This document shows, one piece after another, positions 40,614 through 49,259 of a stretch of DNA of 64,000 bases (positions are counted from its first letter, which is position 1; every line of letters starts with the position of its first letter). Origin of the DNA: Flagellimonas flava (GTDB lineage Bacteria; Bacteroidota; Bacteroidia; Flavobacteriales; Flavobacteriaceae); NCBI RefSeq assembly GCF_900129665.1, contig NZ_FQWL01000003.1:434001-498000 (forward strand), written 5' to 3'. The translations under genes were made by a program, and so were the position numbers. Below the pieces are notes generated by a model. The model saw only the letters and a program-made list of their open reading frames with translations, was not told the DNA's origin and made no database searches.

Positions 40614-42881
40614 ATGAAAAATAGGTGCAAAACAAAACTCTTTAAAGATTTTTTGTCCAACAAGCACATAAAAAAGCTTTGCCATATGGTATTGGTCTGC
40701 ACCCTGGTTTTTGGCTGCGGCAATGAGCACAAATCTGTTCAGCAACCCGAAAATTACATGGTCAGCAAAGAATTGGACAAGGCTATCATTGGGCAAAGCT
40801 GGGAGCTGCTCGAAAAAGCCCAACAATTGGCAGATACCGGTAGCACTATCAATGATGTGCTGGCCTTGCTCCCCGAAGATGCCCAGATTATGGTCAACAA
40901 CAATTCACTGGTCTATTTTTTAGAGGGGGGCGTACCCATGTTAGTGTCTTTTGACAAAACAAAAAAGCGTATAAAGGGAAATGGTGCAATTTTTGGGAAT
41001 GCATCTTTACCTCCCTCGATTTCCACAAATAATGCTTTGTTTGCAAAACCCTATATACAAGCAGCCTCCCAGGAAGTAAACGTTGTAGGTTATGAACGAG
41101 GGGAATATAAAAGACAAAAAAAGGAAGCACTTCTTGTAAGTGCTTACCCGCGCGACTTTGGTGGCTATGATGATGTCATAAGTGCCGCAGAATATCTTTC
41201 GGACCAAAACAATTATACTGGCAGTATTGTTCTCCGTTCTCAAAATCTAAGCCTTGCTGACTACACCGATTGGCAAAAATATGATCTAGTACATGTCAGT
41301 TCACACGGGGAAAGATTATGTGGCTATCCGTTTGAGGTCGGAGACAAAATAGAAATAACTACTGCAGGGGAGAGCAACTTTTGCGGCACTGTTTTAAAAA
41401 GTGGGGTAAAACATGGTTACACTACCATACAAGAAATGCAGGATTTCTTTTTTAAACCAGAAAACTACAACTATATCGACCATATAGTAATAGGTTGGGA
41501 AGACTTTTATTTAAAACCATCATTCTTTACCCAATTTTATTTGGCAGCCAATCTAAATAACAAAATATGGGTTTTTAGTGCTTGTGAAATGGGGCAGCGC
41601 TCCGATATGCAGACAACTATACAAAGTGTTCTTAAGGACAGTCATTTTTTCTACTGGCAGAACACGGTTAATGCAGAAGATGCTTTTCCAGCTTTCCAAG
41701 AATTTTATAAGAATTTGGCTTTCGAGGGTCTCGATGCTAAAAAGGCCTATGAAAAGATTCCACCAAACCTCAAAAGAAACCTTCCTTCAGAATTTGTAGA
41801 CCCTAAAGGAGAAAATAAAGATACGATTGAAACCACTACGCAGCTTTTACATCTACAAACCGGAAAACCTCGGCACGGTATCGAAGTTATTGAGCTGTTG
41901 CACCCCATCCATGAAACCATTCTACAAGAAGGCGATCTATATCCTTTGAACGGGGACTTTGGAGACGGGCAAACCGAACTTATGGAAGTTAAACTGGATT
42001 TGCTGGGTTACACCAAGGAGGAGTTTATACAAAAAGGAATGACCCTGAGTCTATTTGTAAGGGGCCAGGCGATTTTAGATCATTTTGTCTTTCTGCCCGA
42101 TATGCCCAATGATGGTATTATGGTTAAAAAAATACCAAACAAGGAATATGGTGTTAGACTCATTTTTGACGGAATGGAGATTGGTGACATTCCCAAAGAT
42201 TTGGAAAAAATGGAGGTCAAAGGGTATTTGCATCTTGATGACGAACGTTTTTCAATCCATTCAGAAATGGTCAATATCAACCCAAAAGATGTCAGGGTCA
42301 CGGCACGTGGAACAAATACCGTCACCATAACCTACGATAATGATACCGGTGCCTCAAAATTTCAATCCGCTTCTGCCCCAAGTGATGTGTATATGGACAC
42401 TAAGGGCTTAGTATATGTATATGTGGATAGACCCCAAGATCGCGGATGGAAAAAAATAAACATGAGTGGTTATATGGGCCAGCAAATGGCCAGTAAAATG
42501 ATGAAGATTCTGGACCTGCCCATGGATGTTGATATTCTCTTGGGCAAAGAAGGGCTCTCATCGGAAGTGCCATTTCCAACCACGCCCAAACCCGGCAAAA
42601 ACCTGTTTAAACCTTTGGTCAATTGGCCCAATCAAATAACACAGGCCAAGCTGTCCCGTAGTCCCAATTTTGAACGGAGGGAAACCACTTGTCCTTCGGG
42701 CAAAGGTGACTGTTTGGTTTTTTATGGGATCCAAGGACGATCTAAAGGGGTGGTGATTCATTTCAACGAGTTAGGGAAGTTGGAACGGATGAAATATAAA
42801 GGTCAAACCCTTACCTATAATTATGGTGACTATACCGTAAATGTACCCTTGGCCAAAGAATTAAAATTACCATCGTTCTAG
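40614..42881 (+). CDS. Lipoprotein with caspase/CHAT-like His-Cys pair
   Basis: A 755-residue lipoprotein (lipobox LVFGC, Cys35). Residues about 170-400 look like a clan CD (caspase/CHAT) peptidase: strand EALLVSAYP, helix DDVISAAEYLSD, then YDLVHVSSHGE with His231, and strand KIWVFSACEMG with Cys324, the spacing and strand context of the CHAT H-G and S-A-C motifs. The C-terminal half (about 400-755) is beta-rich and unrecognised, with a late CPSGKGDC segment. No clear relative with a known function was recalled. The gene lies 1 nt after the OmpA-family gene. The catalytic role is inferred from motifs. Confidence 0.6.
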   Translation: MKNRCKTKLFKDFLSNKHIKKLCHMVLVCTLVFGCGNEHKSVQQPENYMVSKELDKAIIGQSWELLEKAQQLADTGSTINDVLALLPEDAQIMVNNNSLVYFLEGGVPMLVSFDKTKKRIKGNGAIFGNASLPPSISTNNALFAKPYIQAASQEVNVVGYERGEYKRQKKEALLVSAYPRDFGGYDDVISAAEYLSDQNNYTGSIVLRSQNLSLADYTDWQKYDLVHVSSHGERLCGYPFEVGDKIEITTAGESNFCGTVLKSGVKHGYTTIQEMQDFFFKPENYNYIDHIVIGWEDFYLKPSFFTQFYLAANLNNKIWVFSACEMGQRSDMQTTIQSVLKDSHFFYWQNTVNAEDAFPAFQEFYKNLAFEGLDAKKAYEKIPPNLKRNLPSEFVDPKGENKDTIETTTQLLHLQTGKPRHGIEVIELLHPIHETILQEGDLYPLNGDFGDGQTELMEVKLDLLGYTKEEFIQKGMTLSLFVRGQAILDHFVFLPDMPNDGIMVKKIPNKEYGVRLIFDGMEIGDIPKDLEKMEVKGYLHLDDERFSIHSEMVNINPKDVRVTARGTNTVTITYDNDTGASKFQSASAPSDVYMDTKGLVYVYVDRPQDRGWKKINMSGYMGQQMASKMMKILDLPMDVDILLGKEGLSSEVPFPTTPKPGKNLFKPLVNWPNQITQAKLSRSPNFERRETTCPSGKGDCLVFYGIQGRSKGVVIHFNELGKLERMKYKGQTLTYNYGDYTVNVPLAKELKLPSF

Positions 42882-42926
42882 ACGTATGGCATCCAAAAAA
42901 ACAACACATAAAGTAACTCATAATCG

Positions 42927-43343
42927 ATGAAAAGACTGGTCCTATTGATATTTCTGACACCCTTTTGCATTGGTGCCCAAACAAAAATGGCCCAAGAAGC
43001 CAAGATCGTAGTTTCTATAAACAAAGGAGGCCATACCATTGATGCCCTTTATTTTTTGGCAACAATAAAACAAGATAAAATGCTCTTGGAAGAAAATTCC
43101 ACCACCAAATACTTTCTCGGAACACTTACTGGGGAATATCAAGTACATAATCGCGAAGTCTTACCAAGCCAAGGGGCAACTATCAAGGTATTTAAAGACC
43201 AGGAGGTCTTTTCAAAAGACGATATTTTCCCCATCAAAGGATTTGAAGAGCAAAAAGATGTGCGCTTGGGCAAAACCAAGGCTACTGTAATTGAAAACAA
43301 AAAAGGAGAACTCATATTAAAAACAAAGAACAATGAAAAGTAA
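42927..43343 (+). CDS. Small exported protein of unknown function
   Basis: A 138-residue protein with a signal peptide (VLLIFLTPFCIGAQT). The rest is a mix of strands and Lys/Glu-rich stretches with no Cys after the signal region and no recognised motif. It follows the CHAT-like lipoprotein by 45 nt and overlaps the next gene by 11 nt, so it belongs to the same operon and probably works with it. Confidence 0.7.
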   Translation: MKRLVLLIFLTPFCIGAQTKMAQEAKIVVSINKGGHTIDALYFLATIKQDKMLLEENSTTKYFLGTLTGEYQVHNREVLPSQGATIKVFKDQEVFSKDDIFPIKGFEEQKDVRLGKTKATVIENKKGELILKTKNNEK

Positions 43344-44238
43344 AGTATTAACCACGGTATTCATAGTATTAAGCGGTCTAGTTTGTATGGCTCAAACTCC
43401 TGAGCAAGAGGCGGCCCAAAAAATGATGGACAGTATGATGGGAACTTTGCCTGCCAATCAAAAGGCATTTATGCAGCAAGTGATGAACATGGGCAAAGAG
43501 ACCGAAGAAAAGCGAATAAAAGAAAAAGAACTGGCCAAAAAGAAACAGGATGAAATCAATAAAAAAAAGGCGGGGGAAGCCAACAAAGAATGGCTTTGGC
43601 GCAATTACACATCCAGTAATGCCCAAGGAAAGTTTGAAAATTGGACACATGGTAAGGCTGATATTAAAATTTCTTTTTCCAATGGCTGGAACAAGCCGGC
43701 AGATTTTTTAAAAATTGGGGAGATCTCTGCCAATGGCCAAGTAAGTATACAATTACCCAAATTGGATTTTAGAAAATGGCGTAGAATACCAATAGCACAA
43801 GGTTCCGGTGAAGGAGATTATATGAGGCCGAGTTCCTATGAACTTGAATACTCCAATAAAAATGTCACCTACTTTTCATCCCTACATGCTTTGGGTGCCT
43901 ACAAAGGAGAAGAGCATTTGGGCACCATTACAATTGGCAATGCCATAAAACCAATCAGGCATATATATAGTCTGGCTTATGATAGGCAAGCTGGAGATGG
44001 GTATATGGCCTATTGGGTTTTTATGAGCCAGGCAAATACCATCGCGGGCAATTTTAATGGTGAAAATGTAACTGTTGTCCATGATTTAAAATTTAAACCC
44101 GGATGGAACCTTATCAAGGTTAGAATTGAGGGAACAAGAGAAGGCCAAAATGGTGCCGACTATTGGAAAAGCAGATATTTTACTGCGACAACCGCCTTAC
44201 CTAGTGATGCCAAATATTTTTTCAGATCGGCTAAGTAA
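43333..44238 (+). CDS. Exported protein with N-terminal coiled coil, unknown function
   Basis: A 301-residue protein: signal peptide (ends VCMAQT), a Met/Gln-rich stretch, a Lys/Glu coiled coil (about 58-84, EEKRIKEKELAKKKQDEINKK), then a beta-rich domain (about 85-300) with several Trp and Tyr, which may be a carbohydrate- or lipid-binding fold. Its start overlaps the preceding gene by 11 nt, indicating coupled translation. No family was recognised. Confidence 0.72.
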   Translation: MKSKVLTTVFIVLSGLVCMAQTPEQEAAQKMMDSMMGTLPANQKAFMQQVMNMGKETEEKRIKEKELAKKKQDEINKKKAGEANKEWLWRNYTSSNAQGKFENWTHGKADIKISFSNGWNKPADFLKIGEISANGQVSIQLPKLDFRKWRRIPIAQGSGEGDYMRPSSYELEYSNKNVTYFSSLHALGAYKGEEHLGTITIGNAIKPIRHIYSLAYDRQAGDGYMAYWVFMSQANTIAGNFNGENVTVVHDLKFKPGWNLIKVRIEGTREGQNGADYWKSRYFTATTALPSDAKYFFRSAK

Positions 44239-44239
44239 A

Positions 44240-44335
44240 ATGAAGGCGAATATACTGGACAAACTCATTCATTTCTTTTTTGTGCTGTTGTTGACCATCA
44301 TTTTGGTAACCATCTGGATTACCATAAAACCGTAA
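44240..44335 (+). CDS. 31-residue single-pass membrane peptide
   Basis: ATG 44240-44242 to TAA 44333-44335 encodes 31 residues: MKANILDKLIHFF, a hydrophobic span of about 18 residues (FFFVLLLTIILVTIWITI) and a short KP end. It starts 1 nt after the stop of the upstream gene and ends 4 nt before the next start, which is tight operon packing. Its function is unknown; it could anchor or regulate a partner in the operon. Confidence 0.55.
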   Translation: MKANILDKLIHFFFVLLLTIILVTIWITIKP

Positions 44336-44339
44336 ACCT

Positions 44340-45152
44340 ATGCAACAGGTCTTACATTTTTTGATTTTTATTGTCTTCCCATTTGTTTGGGCGGATTCCG
44401 CATATGGACAAAACATAGAATTGGTAGGCATTGAGTTGGCGAGGTTTCCCAAAGACATGAAGATTGGCAATGCCAGTGACGCGGGCACAAGAATACAGTT
44501 TTTTGTAAAGGATACGGTGGTTGTTACCGGGTTGACAAAATCATTTAAGCTTGAACAATGGACCACGAATACAGGAAGGAATTTAGATTATGAGCATTCA
44601 AAACTTGTAACTACTGCGGTACTAAAAGACAATCGTATGGCTAGGGATACGGCCCTTTTGTCCCAACGAGGATTTTGGTCAGAACACGGTAAGGGTTTTG
44701 TATTTAAGCTGCATAGTTGGGCTCTTCCGGATAGTGCTGCCATCTCAATGTCCATAAAAGCGGAAGTTGAATACACAACTTTGACACCTGAAAAGGTGCT
44801 TTTAGAAGATATTACACATTTGGCTGGCAATATTGAGGGGCTTACCGGACTTGAATTTATGGGAAATTCGATTGACTTAAGGCCCAAATTATATGGCCAA
44901 GGAACGGAAGCCTATATGACCTTCAACGGCACGTTGACCAACAAGACATACCAAGTGGCCATTAAAACCATGCAGTTTTTGGATAAAGAGGGCAAAATAA
45001 TGGATGAGCTTTATTTTGGGCTGAACAACAATTATAGCACAAGTACTAGAAATCGAGTAGACCTGAGAAAGGCGGTCGTTCTAAGAATGCATTACCGTAA
45101 ACTGAAGGTAAAGAAAATCAAGATTGATAGCACCTTTGGATTGGGGTTCTGA
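44340..45152 (+). CDS. Exported protein of unknown function
   Basis: A 270-residue protein with a signal peptide (FLIFIVFPFVWADSAYGQ). The mature part is beta-rich with repeated strand-turn units and no catalytic-looking motif; it ends in a basic stretch (HYRKLKVKKIKID). It is the last gene of the OmpA/CHAT-like operon. Downstream, 45153-45315 separates it from a convergent gene; a weak GGTTTGG/CCAAAACC inverted repeat lies there without a T-run. Confidence 0.72.
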   Translation: MQQVLHFLIFIVFPFVWADSAYGQNIELVGIELARFPKDMKIGNASDAGTRIQFFVKDTVVVTGLTKSFKLEQWTTNTGRNLDYEHSKLVTTAVLKDNRMARDTALLSQRGFWSEHGKGFVFKLHSWALPDSAAISMSIKAEVEYTTLTPEKVLLEDITHLAGNIEGLTGLEFMGNSIDLRPKLYGQGTEAYMTFNGTLTNKTYQVAIKTMQFLDKEGKIMDELYFGLNNNYSTSTRNRVDLRKAVVLRMHYRKLKVKKIKIDSTFGLGF

Positions 45153-45315
45153 ATTACTTATCCAATTGGATTTAATGATTTAGCAATATCTGTATTAAAA
45201 TTGAAGACCGAGGCGATTGAAAACTATTGAGGAACATAGGCATCATACGGTAAACAGGGTTTGGATTACCAAAACCGTTTCCATTCGACCATAATGGAAT
45301 GTGCATACGCATTGT

Positions 45316-45726
45316 TTAGTCCCGGATTACAGTATAGAGCGATGGATTGGCTTTTAGCCCTTCCGGAGGTGCAACACCTAACTCCTTTGCCATTTTCTTG
45401 CTTGCTTCTGTAAAAGCTTTAGGACTCTCCCATACCGCAACATTTATTAACTCAAACTTGGCATCGTCCTTTATTGTTTCATGTAGTTCTGTTGAAATAT
45501 AGCCGGGCTGTTTTTTAAGAAAGTCTCTACAAGCTTCCCAATATGTCACGGATTCTTCCAATTTTCCGTCGGGTACTTCAAATGGGTTGATCAGAATAAT
45601 ATGATCGGTATTATCCGTTGCCAAAGTCGATTTGCGCTTTTGCTCAGCTTCGGTTATACAAGAAACCGCTGTAATTAACAAAACCGAAACAAAAGCCATT
45701 CTTAAAATCTTTATAGTTCCATTCAT
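45316..45726 (-). CDS. Lipoprotein with antibiotic-biosynthesis-monooxygenase-like barrel
   Basis: A 136-residue lipoprotein (VLLITAVSC lipobox, Cys23). The mature part has the alpha/beta ferredoxin-like barrel pattern of ABM-family proteins: VPDGKLEESVTYWEACRDFLKKQPGYISTELHE (residues in two parts) and INVAVWESPKAF. ABM domains act as small dimeric monooxygenases or haem-binding folds. It is the last gene of the MarR-linked operon, 12 nt after cytochrome b561. Confidence 0.72.
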   Translation of the reverse strand: MNGTIKILRMAFVSVLLITAVSCITEAEQKRKSTLATDNTDHIILINPFEVPDGKLEESVTYWEACRDFLKKQPGYISTELHETIKDDAKFELINVAVWESPKAFTEASKKMAKELGVAPPEGLKANPSLYTVIRD

Positions 45727-45738
45727 TATTTAATCTCT

Positions 45739-46275
45739 TTAGAAGATTCTTTTTAAAGTATTTTCTTTAGTTAACAGATAATGTTTGACCACACCTAAAA
45801 CATGAAAAGCCAGCAATAGCATCATAATAGTTGCTAATAATCCATGGGCCTTGAGCGGCATCAAATCTCCTTTTGATTCAATTAGATCAGATGTTCCCGA
45901 TTTTAGGGCATCGATATAACCCCCAAGGAACATCACTGCAAATCCTGCTAGAGCAATTCCAATCAGCAGAAAATAGAAAGCGTTATGAATCCAAACAGTC
46001 AGTCTATCGTTGAACTTGGAGCCCGTTTTTAAGTCAGCTGGCCGCTCCGATTTAAAAAAGAAATAGCTTCTTAGCAATGTTAGTACAAAAACAACAGTCC
46101 CAAGAATGGCATGAATCTTCAAAAGCCCCATTTTTTCAGTAGGTTCAAGCCCGGACATATATTTCCCCAAGGGGAACAACACAATTATAAGGACCGTGGT
46201 TAGCCAATGGATAAAAATAGTTCCCTTACTATACTTCTGGTTCAGATCGTTCCGGACTTTTGTTTTCATGGTCAT
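45739..46275 (-). CDS. Cytochrome b561-family membrane protein
   Basis: A 178-residue protein with four membrane helices. Haem-ligand histidines are visible at FIHWLTTVL, IHAILGT, WIHNAFYF-like and FHVLGVVKHYL, in the positions usual for the bacterial b561 family. It would move electrons across the inner membrane, for example from quinol to periplasmic acceptors. It is translationally coupled (4-nt overlap) to the preceding lipoprotein gene. Confidence 0.88.
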   Translation of the reverse strand: MTMKTKVRNDLNQKYSKGTIFIHWLTTVLIIVLFPLGKYMSGLEPTEKMGLLKIHAILGTVVFVLTLLRSYFFFKSERPADLKTGSKFNDRLTVWIHNAFYFLLIGIALAGFAVMFLGGYIDALKSGTSDLIESKGDLMPLKAHGLLATIMMLLLAFHVLGVVKHYLLTKENTLKRIF

Positions 46276-47057
46276 TCCAGATTCTGATTGAACTCTTCAT
46301 AATTTCCCAACCAAAACACCCCGACCGAGAATAGTTCAAAAGAAGCGATGTCATTTTTAGCAAAGGGTAAAGCCTCACATAATTCCCGCGCTTCCTTTTC
46401 TGTATTCGTATTGATAAAAAACACAAAATCGGTCTTATCATTGGCCTTTTGGGTACCTTCTATATCAAAATATATATTCTCGATACTCCCTTTGTTCCAA
46501 TGTTCAAGAATAGCATCTGCCTGTGATTTGGTCAAACTATCCGTAGTATTTTCCCAATTGTGGGATGTCCAGACAGCTGCATATGAGTTGGTTATTCCTT
46601 TTTCTAGAATTTCATCGTGATCACGACCCATCCATTTAAGTCCGACTGGATATATTTTATAGGATGCTATTGCTTTTTTTACCAGGGTCAGTTTGTTAAG
46701 AATGGCTGTAGCTTCCTTCTCTGAATGTGCTTTTAGAAAGAAAAAGACATTCGGAAAGTATTCGAACTTATCGATTGTTGCATTGGAATCATAGTAGGCG
46801 TCCACAACAATATCCTTTTTCCAAAGTTGGTTGACTTCGTCCGCTATGACTACAAGGTTCTCCTCAACAAGTTCTTTATTATCTGTTGCCCATTTCCAGG
46901 CAATGGCATAATTCTGTCTTCCAACTTTAGAATCGGTCGACTCCACCTCTTGCGATTCTGCAACCCCATCCGGTTTTGAACCTTCCTTGACTTTCTCTTT
47001 ACACGAAAATAGGACCGCTATGGAGAATATTAGTGTAATACCCTTTTTCAAAAACAT
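46272..47057 (-). CDS. Lipoprotein with two tandem alpha/beta-barrel-like repeats
   Basis: A 261-residue lipoprotein (lipobox VLFSC, Cys19). The mature part contains two related units: about 49-144 (VFFFLKAHSEKEATAILNKLTLVKKAIASYKIYPVGLKWMGR in part) and about 158-251 (FVFFINTNTEKEARELCEALPFAKNDIASFELFSVGVFWLG in part). Their pattern suggests a duplicated dimeric alpha/beta-barrel, as in YCII or muconolactone-isomerase-like proteins. No catalytic residue is evident. It begins the operon with cytochrome b561 and the ABM-like lipoprotein, under a MarR-type operator. Confidence 0.65.
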   Translation of the reverse strand: MFLKKGITLIFSIAVLFSCKEKVKEGSKPDGVAESQEVESTDSKVGRQNYAIAWKWATDNKELVEENLVVIADEVNQLWKKDIVVDAYYDSNATIDKFEYFPNVFFFLKAHSEKEATAILNKLTLVKKAIASYKIYPVGLKWMGRDHDEILEKGITNSYAAVWTSHNWENTTDSLTKSQADAILEHWNKGSIENIYFDIEGTQKANDKTDFVFFINTNTEKEARELCEALPFAKNDIASFELFSVGVFWLGNYEEFNQNLE

Positions 47058-47099
47058 GATTGCGCTAATTATTAATTAGTAGGTTTAAATAAGTTTACA

Positions 47100-47115
47100 A
47101 ATTGTTGCAACAATT
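47100..47115. repeat. 16-nt perfect palindrome upstream of the lipoprotein operon
   Basis: AATTGTTGCAACAATT is fully palindromic and lies 43 nt ahead of the lipoprotein gene start, downstream of its predicted -7 box. It could be a second operator or a leader element; nothing else supports a role. Confidence 0.4.
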
Positions 47116-47129
47116 ATGGTTATTTACAA

Positions 47130-47171
47130 TATTTGACATGACAAATATATAGGAAAAAACTATTGCCCCAA
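47130..47171 (-). promoter_or_regulatory. Promoter and candidate MarR operator of the lipoprotein-b561 operon
   Basis: On the minus strand TTG (47171-47169) is followed after 19 nt by TATATTTG (47149-47142), a perfect -7 box. It overlaps TATTTGTCATGTCAAATA (47147-47130), a near-perfect 18-nt palindrome (only the two bases flanking CATG break symmetry). The same TATTTGTCATGT occurs next to the MarR gene start at 47596-47607, so the MarR protein probably represses both promoters. Confidence 0.6.
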
Positions 47172-47594
47172 ATTTTGAAGCATTTTTTTGGCCGCAGCAT
47201 TAAAGGTTTGAACATCCTTAGGGTCAATACCATGGGTTGCCTTTTGCAATATTTCTTTTGCCAAGGGTTCTATTTGATCACGAACTCTTTTGCCCTCTTT
47301 AGTAATATGGATTTTCCACACTCTTCGGTCATTGGCGTCCATTTGACGTTTTACCATTCCTTTTTTCTCTAACTTGTCCAATATGCGGGTGATGTTCGCA
47401 TTATCCTTGAAGGTGCGTTTTGCCACCTCTTTCTGCGATAGTCCTGAATTTTCACTCAGTCTGTTCAAAATGGCCCATTGTTCTGGGGTGACATTTATCT
47501 TGTTTCTGCTCAACGCTCCGGTCATTTCCCGCTTTAGTAGAAGCGCTGTCATATTGATAAGATATCCGGCCGATTGATCTAAAAATGACTCCAT
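47160..47594 (-). CDS. MarR-family transcriptional regulator
   Basis: A 144-residue winged-helix regulator. The recognition region KEVAKRTFKDNANITRILDKLEKKGMVKR and the wing DANDRRVWKIHITKEGKR are typical MarR. It has one Cys-free core, so a phenolic or quinone-like ligand is more likely than thiol oxidation. It is upstream of, and on the same strand as, the lipoprotein-b561-ABM operon; the two share operator sequences. Confidence 0.9.
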   Translation of the reverse strand: MESFLDQSAGYLINMTALLLKREMTGALSRNKINVTPEQWAILNRLSENSGLSQKEVAKRTFKDNANITRILDKLEKKGMVKRQMDANDRRVWKIHITKEGKRVRDQIEPLAKEILQKATHGIDPKDVQTFNAAAKKMLQNLGQ

Positions 47595-47595
47595 T

Positions 47596-47650
47596 TATTT
47601 GTCATGTTATTAATTCACACAACAAATATATGTCATTCAAAATAGCTCAA
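47596..47650 (-). promoter_or_regulatory. Promoter and candidate operator of the MarR gene
   Basis: On the minus strand TTG (47650-47648) is followed after 17 nt by TATATTTG (47630-47623). Operator-like sequence lies on both sides: TGTCAT next to the -7 box (47631-47636) and TATTTGTCATGT on the plus strand at 47596-47607, just ahead of the start codon. It shares 12 bases with the 47130-47147 palindrome. Confidence 0.55.
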
Positions 47651-47671
47651 CGTAGCTTTTCTATATATTCC

Positions 47672-49255
47672 TTATCTCAATAAATCCCCACAAAGTTTCA
47701 CTTTTAATTTTGTTGCTCCTGGCAGATAGGCAAGTGGTATTGACTCTTTGGCCAACACCTTTACGCTATCTTGTAATGCCCCATTTTTTAACAATTCATC
47801 CTTGACCTTCTGAAGCAGTTGCTCCAAAGCTTTGTTCTCTTCTTGTTGCATGGTGTTAATCACCATTTCTTCCTCGTAACCTATTTGGGCAATGCACGCT
47901 CCGAAAGCATTTGCCACTTCCAAATATTCTGGAAAAATCACCTTTGATGCCCCACTAATTTCTCTTGGTAGGAGGAATGCCCCACCGCCGCAGGCTATTA
48001 CCGGAATTTCTGTTGAATCTGTCTTTAGTTTGTCTACTAACTGTTCAATGGTGGCCTTGATCTGGTTTTTTACAGCAATTAGTGCTTCTGTAAATGCGAT
48101 ATCTACATTTTTTTCTATTGCGGCTCGAAGGATTGATGCATCTATGCTTCCATCAATTTTCAATTCACCATTAGCCAAAAAGAAATCAGAGAGTGTTGGC
48201 GTATTCCCTCCGAAAGCTATGGCCTTTTCTTTAAGTTGGTATCCAACGGAATCAGGACCTAGCATACACTTTCCTTCTTCAAAACGCACAATGGTCCCTC
48301 CACCAATCCCGACAGCCACAACATCGGGCATTCTAAAGTTGGTAAGCACACCTCCAATTTGAGCGGCCTGTGTACTTTCCCTAGGGAAAAAGTTCACCAA
48401 TACCCCGCCATCCGAAGTAGTTCCTCCCACATCGATAACAATTCCACTTTCCACTTTGGATAATGCTCCAGCTCCACGAATACTGTTTGTAGGACCGGAT
48501 GAAATGGTAAGTACCGGATAATCTTGTACCTGTTCCAAAGACATCAGGGTTCCATCATTTTGCCCAATAAACAGTTGAGAAGACAACCCCAACTCGTGCA
48601 CGGTAGCCTTAAAGGCATTTACCATTTTCGAAGCTACCTTTTGCAATGCTGCGTTTAAAACGGCGGCATTTTCTCGTTCCAACAAACCTAAACCGCCCAG
48701 TTGGTGGGAACAGCTTGTTCTAATTTCATTGCCTAGAATTTCCTTGGCCCAGGCAGCTACTTGCAATTCTTGATCTGGTAGGGTTTTGGAAAAAATACCA
48801 GTTATGGCCAACGATTCCACTTGCCCTTTCATGGCCCCAAGGCATTTTTTCACTTCTTCTTCATTCAATGGACTTATCAATCGACCATCAAATTCATAAC
48901 CCCCATGAACCATATAAATATGTTCTCCAAGTAATGTTTTTAAATCCTCTGGAAAGTCGGCCATAGTCGGAATGGAACTGCTAGCTGGAAGACCAATTCT
49001 AATGGCTCCTATTTTATTCAGTTCTTTGCGTTCCACCAAAGCATTGGTACAATGTGTGGTGCCCAACATGATGTATTTGATGTCTTCTTTGGGAACATCC
49101 ACTTTTGAAATGACCTCATTCATGGCATTTCTAATACCACTACTCACGTCCAAAGTTGTGGTCTGCTTGGTTTTGGCCAATATTTCATTGGTGTGTGATA
49201 CCAGTACGGCGTCTGTATTGGTACCTCCGACGTCAACACCTATTTTATAATACAT
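47672..49255 (-). CDS. Hydantoinase/oxoprolinase-family protein (HyuA-like, short form)
   Basis: A 527-residue ATPase-fold protein of the hydantoinase A/oxoprolinase family. N-terminal GVDVGGTNTDAVLV and TTHCTNAL, a middle VIDVGGTTSDGGVL phosphate motif and VGIGGGTIVRF are in place. It is shorter than the 687-residue HyuA of the same operon and belongs to the type found beside DUF917 genes, which follows 4 nt upstream. Together they probably form an ATP-dependent amide-ring hydrolase with unknown substrate. Confidence 0.85.
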   Translation of the reverse strand: MYYKIGVDVGGTNTDAVLVSHTNEILAKTKQTTTLDVSSGIRNAMNEVISKVDVPKEDIKYIMLGTTHCTNALVERKELNKIGAIRIGLPASSSIPTMADFPEDLKTLLGEHIYMVHGGYEFDGRLISPLNEEEVKKCLGAMKGQVESLAITGIFSKTLPDQELQVAAWAKEILGNEIRTSCSHQLGGLGLLERENAAVLNAALQKVASKMVNAFKATVHELGLSSQLFIGQNDGTLMSLEQVQDYPVLTISSGPTNSIRGAGALSKVESGIVIDVGGTTSDGGVLVNFFPRESTQAAQIGGVLTNFRMPDVVAVGIGGGTIVRFEEGKCMLGPDSVGYQLKEKAIAFGGNTPTLSDFFLANGELKIDGSIDASILRAAIEKNVDIAFTEALIAVKNQIKATIEQLVDKLKTDSTEIPVIACGGGAFLLPREISGASKVIFPEYLEVANAFGACIAQIGYEEEMVINTMQQEENKALEQLLQKVKDELLKNGALQDSVKVLAKESIPLAYLPGATKLKVKLCGDLLR

Positions 49256-49259
49256 AAGC

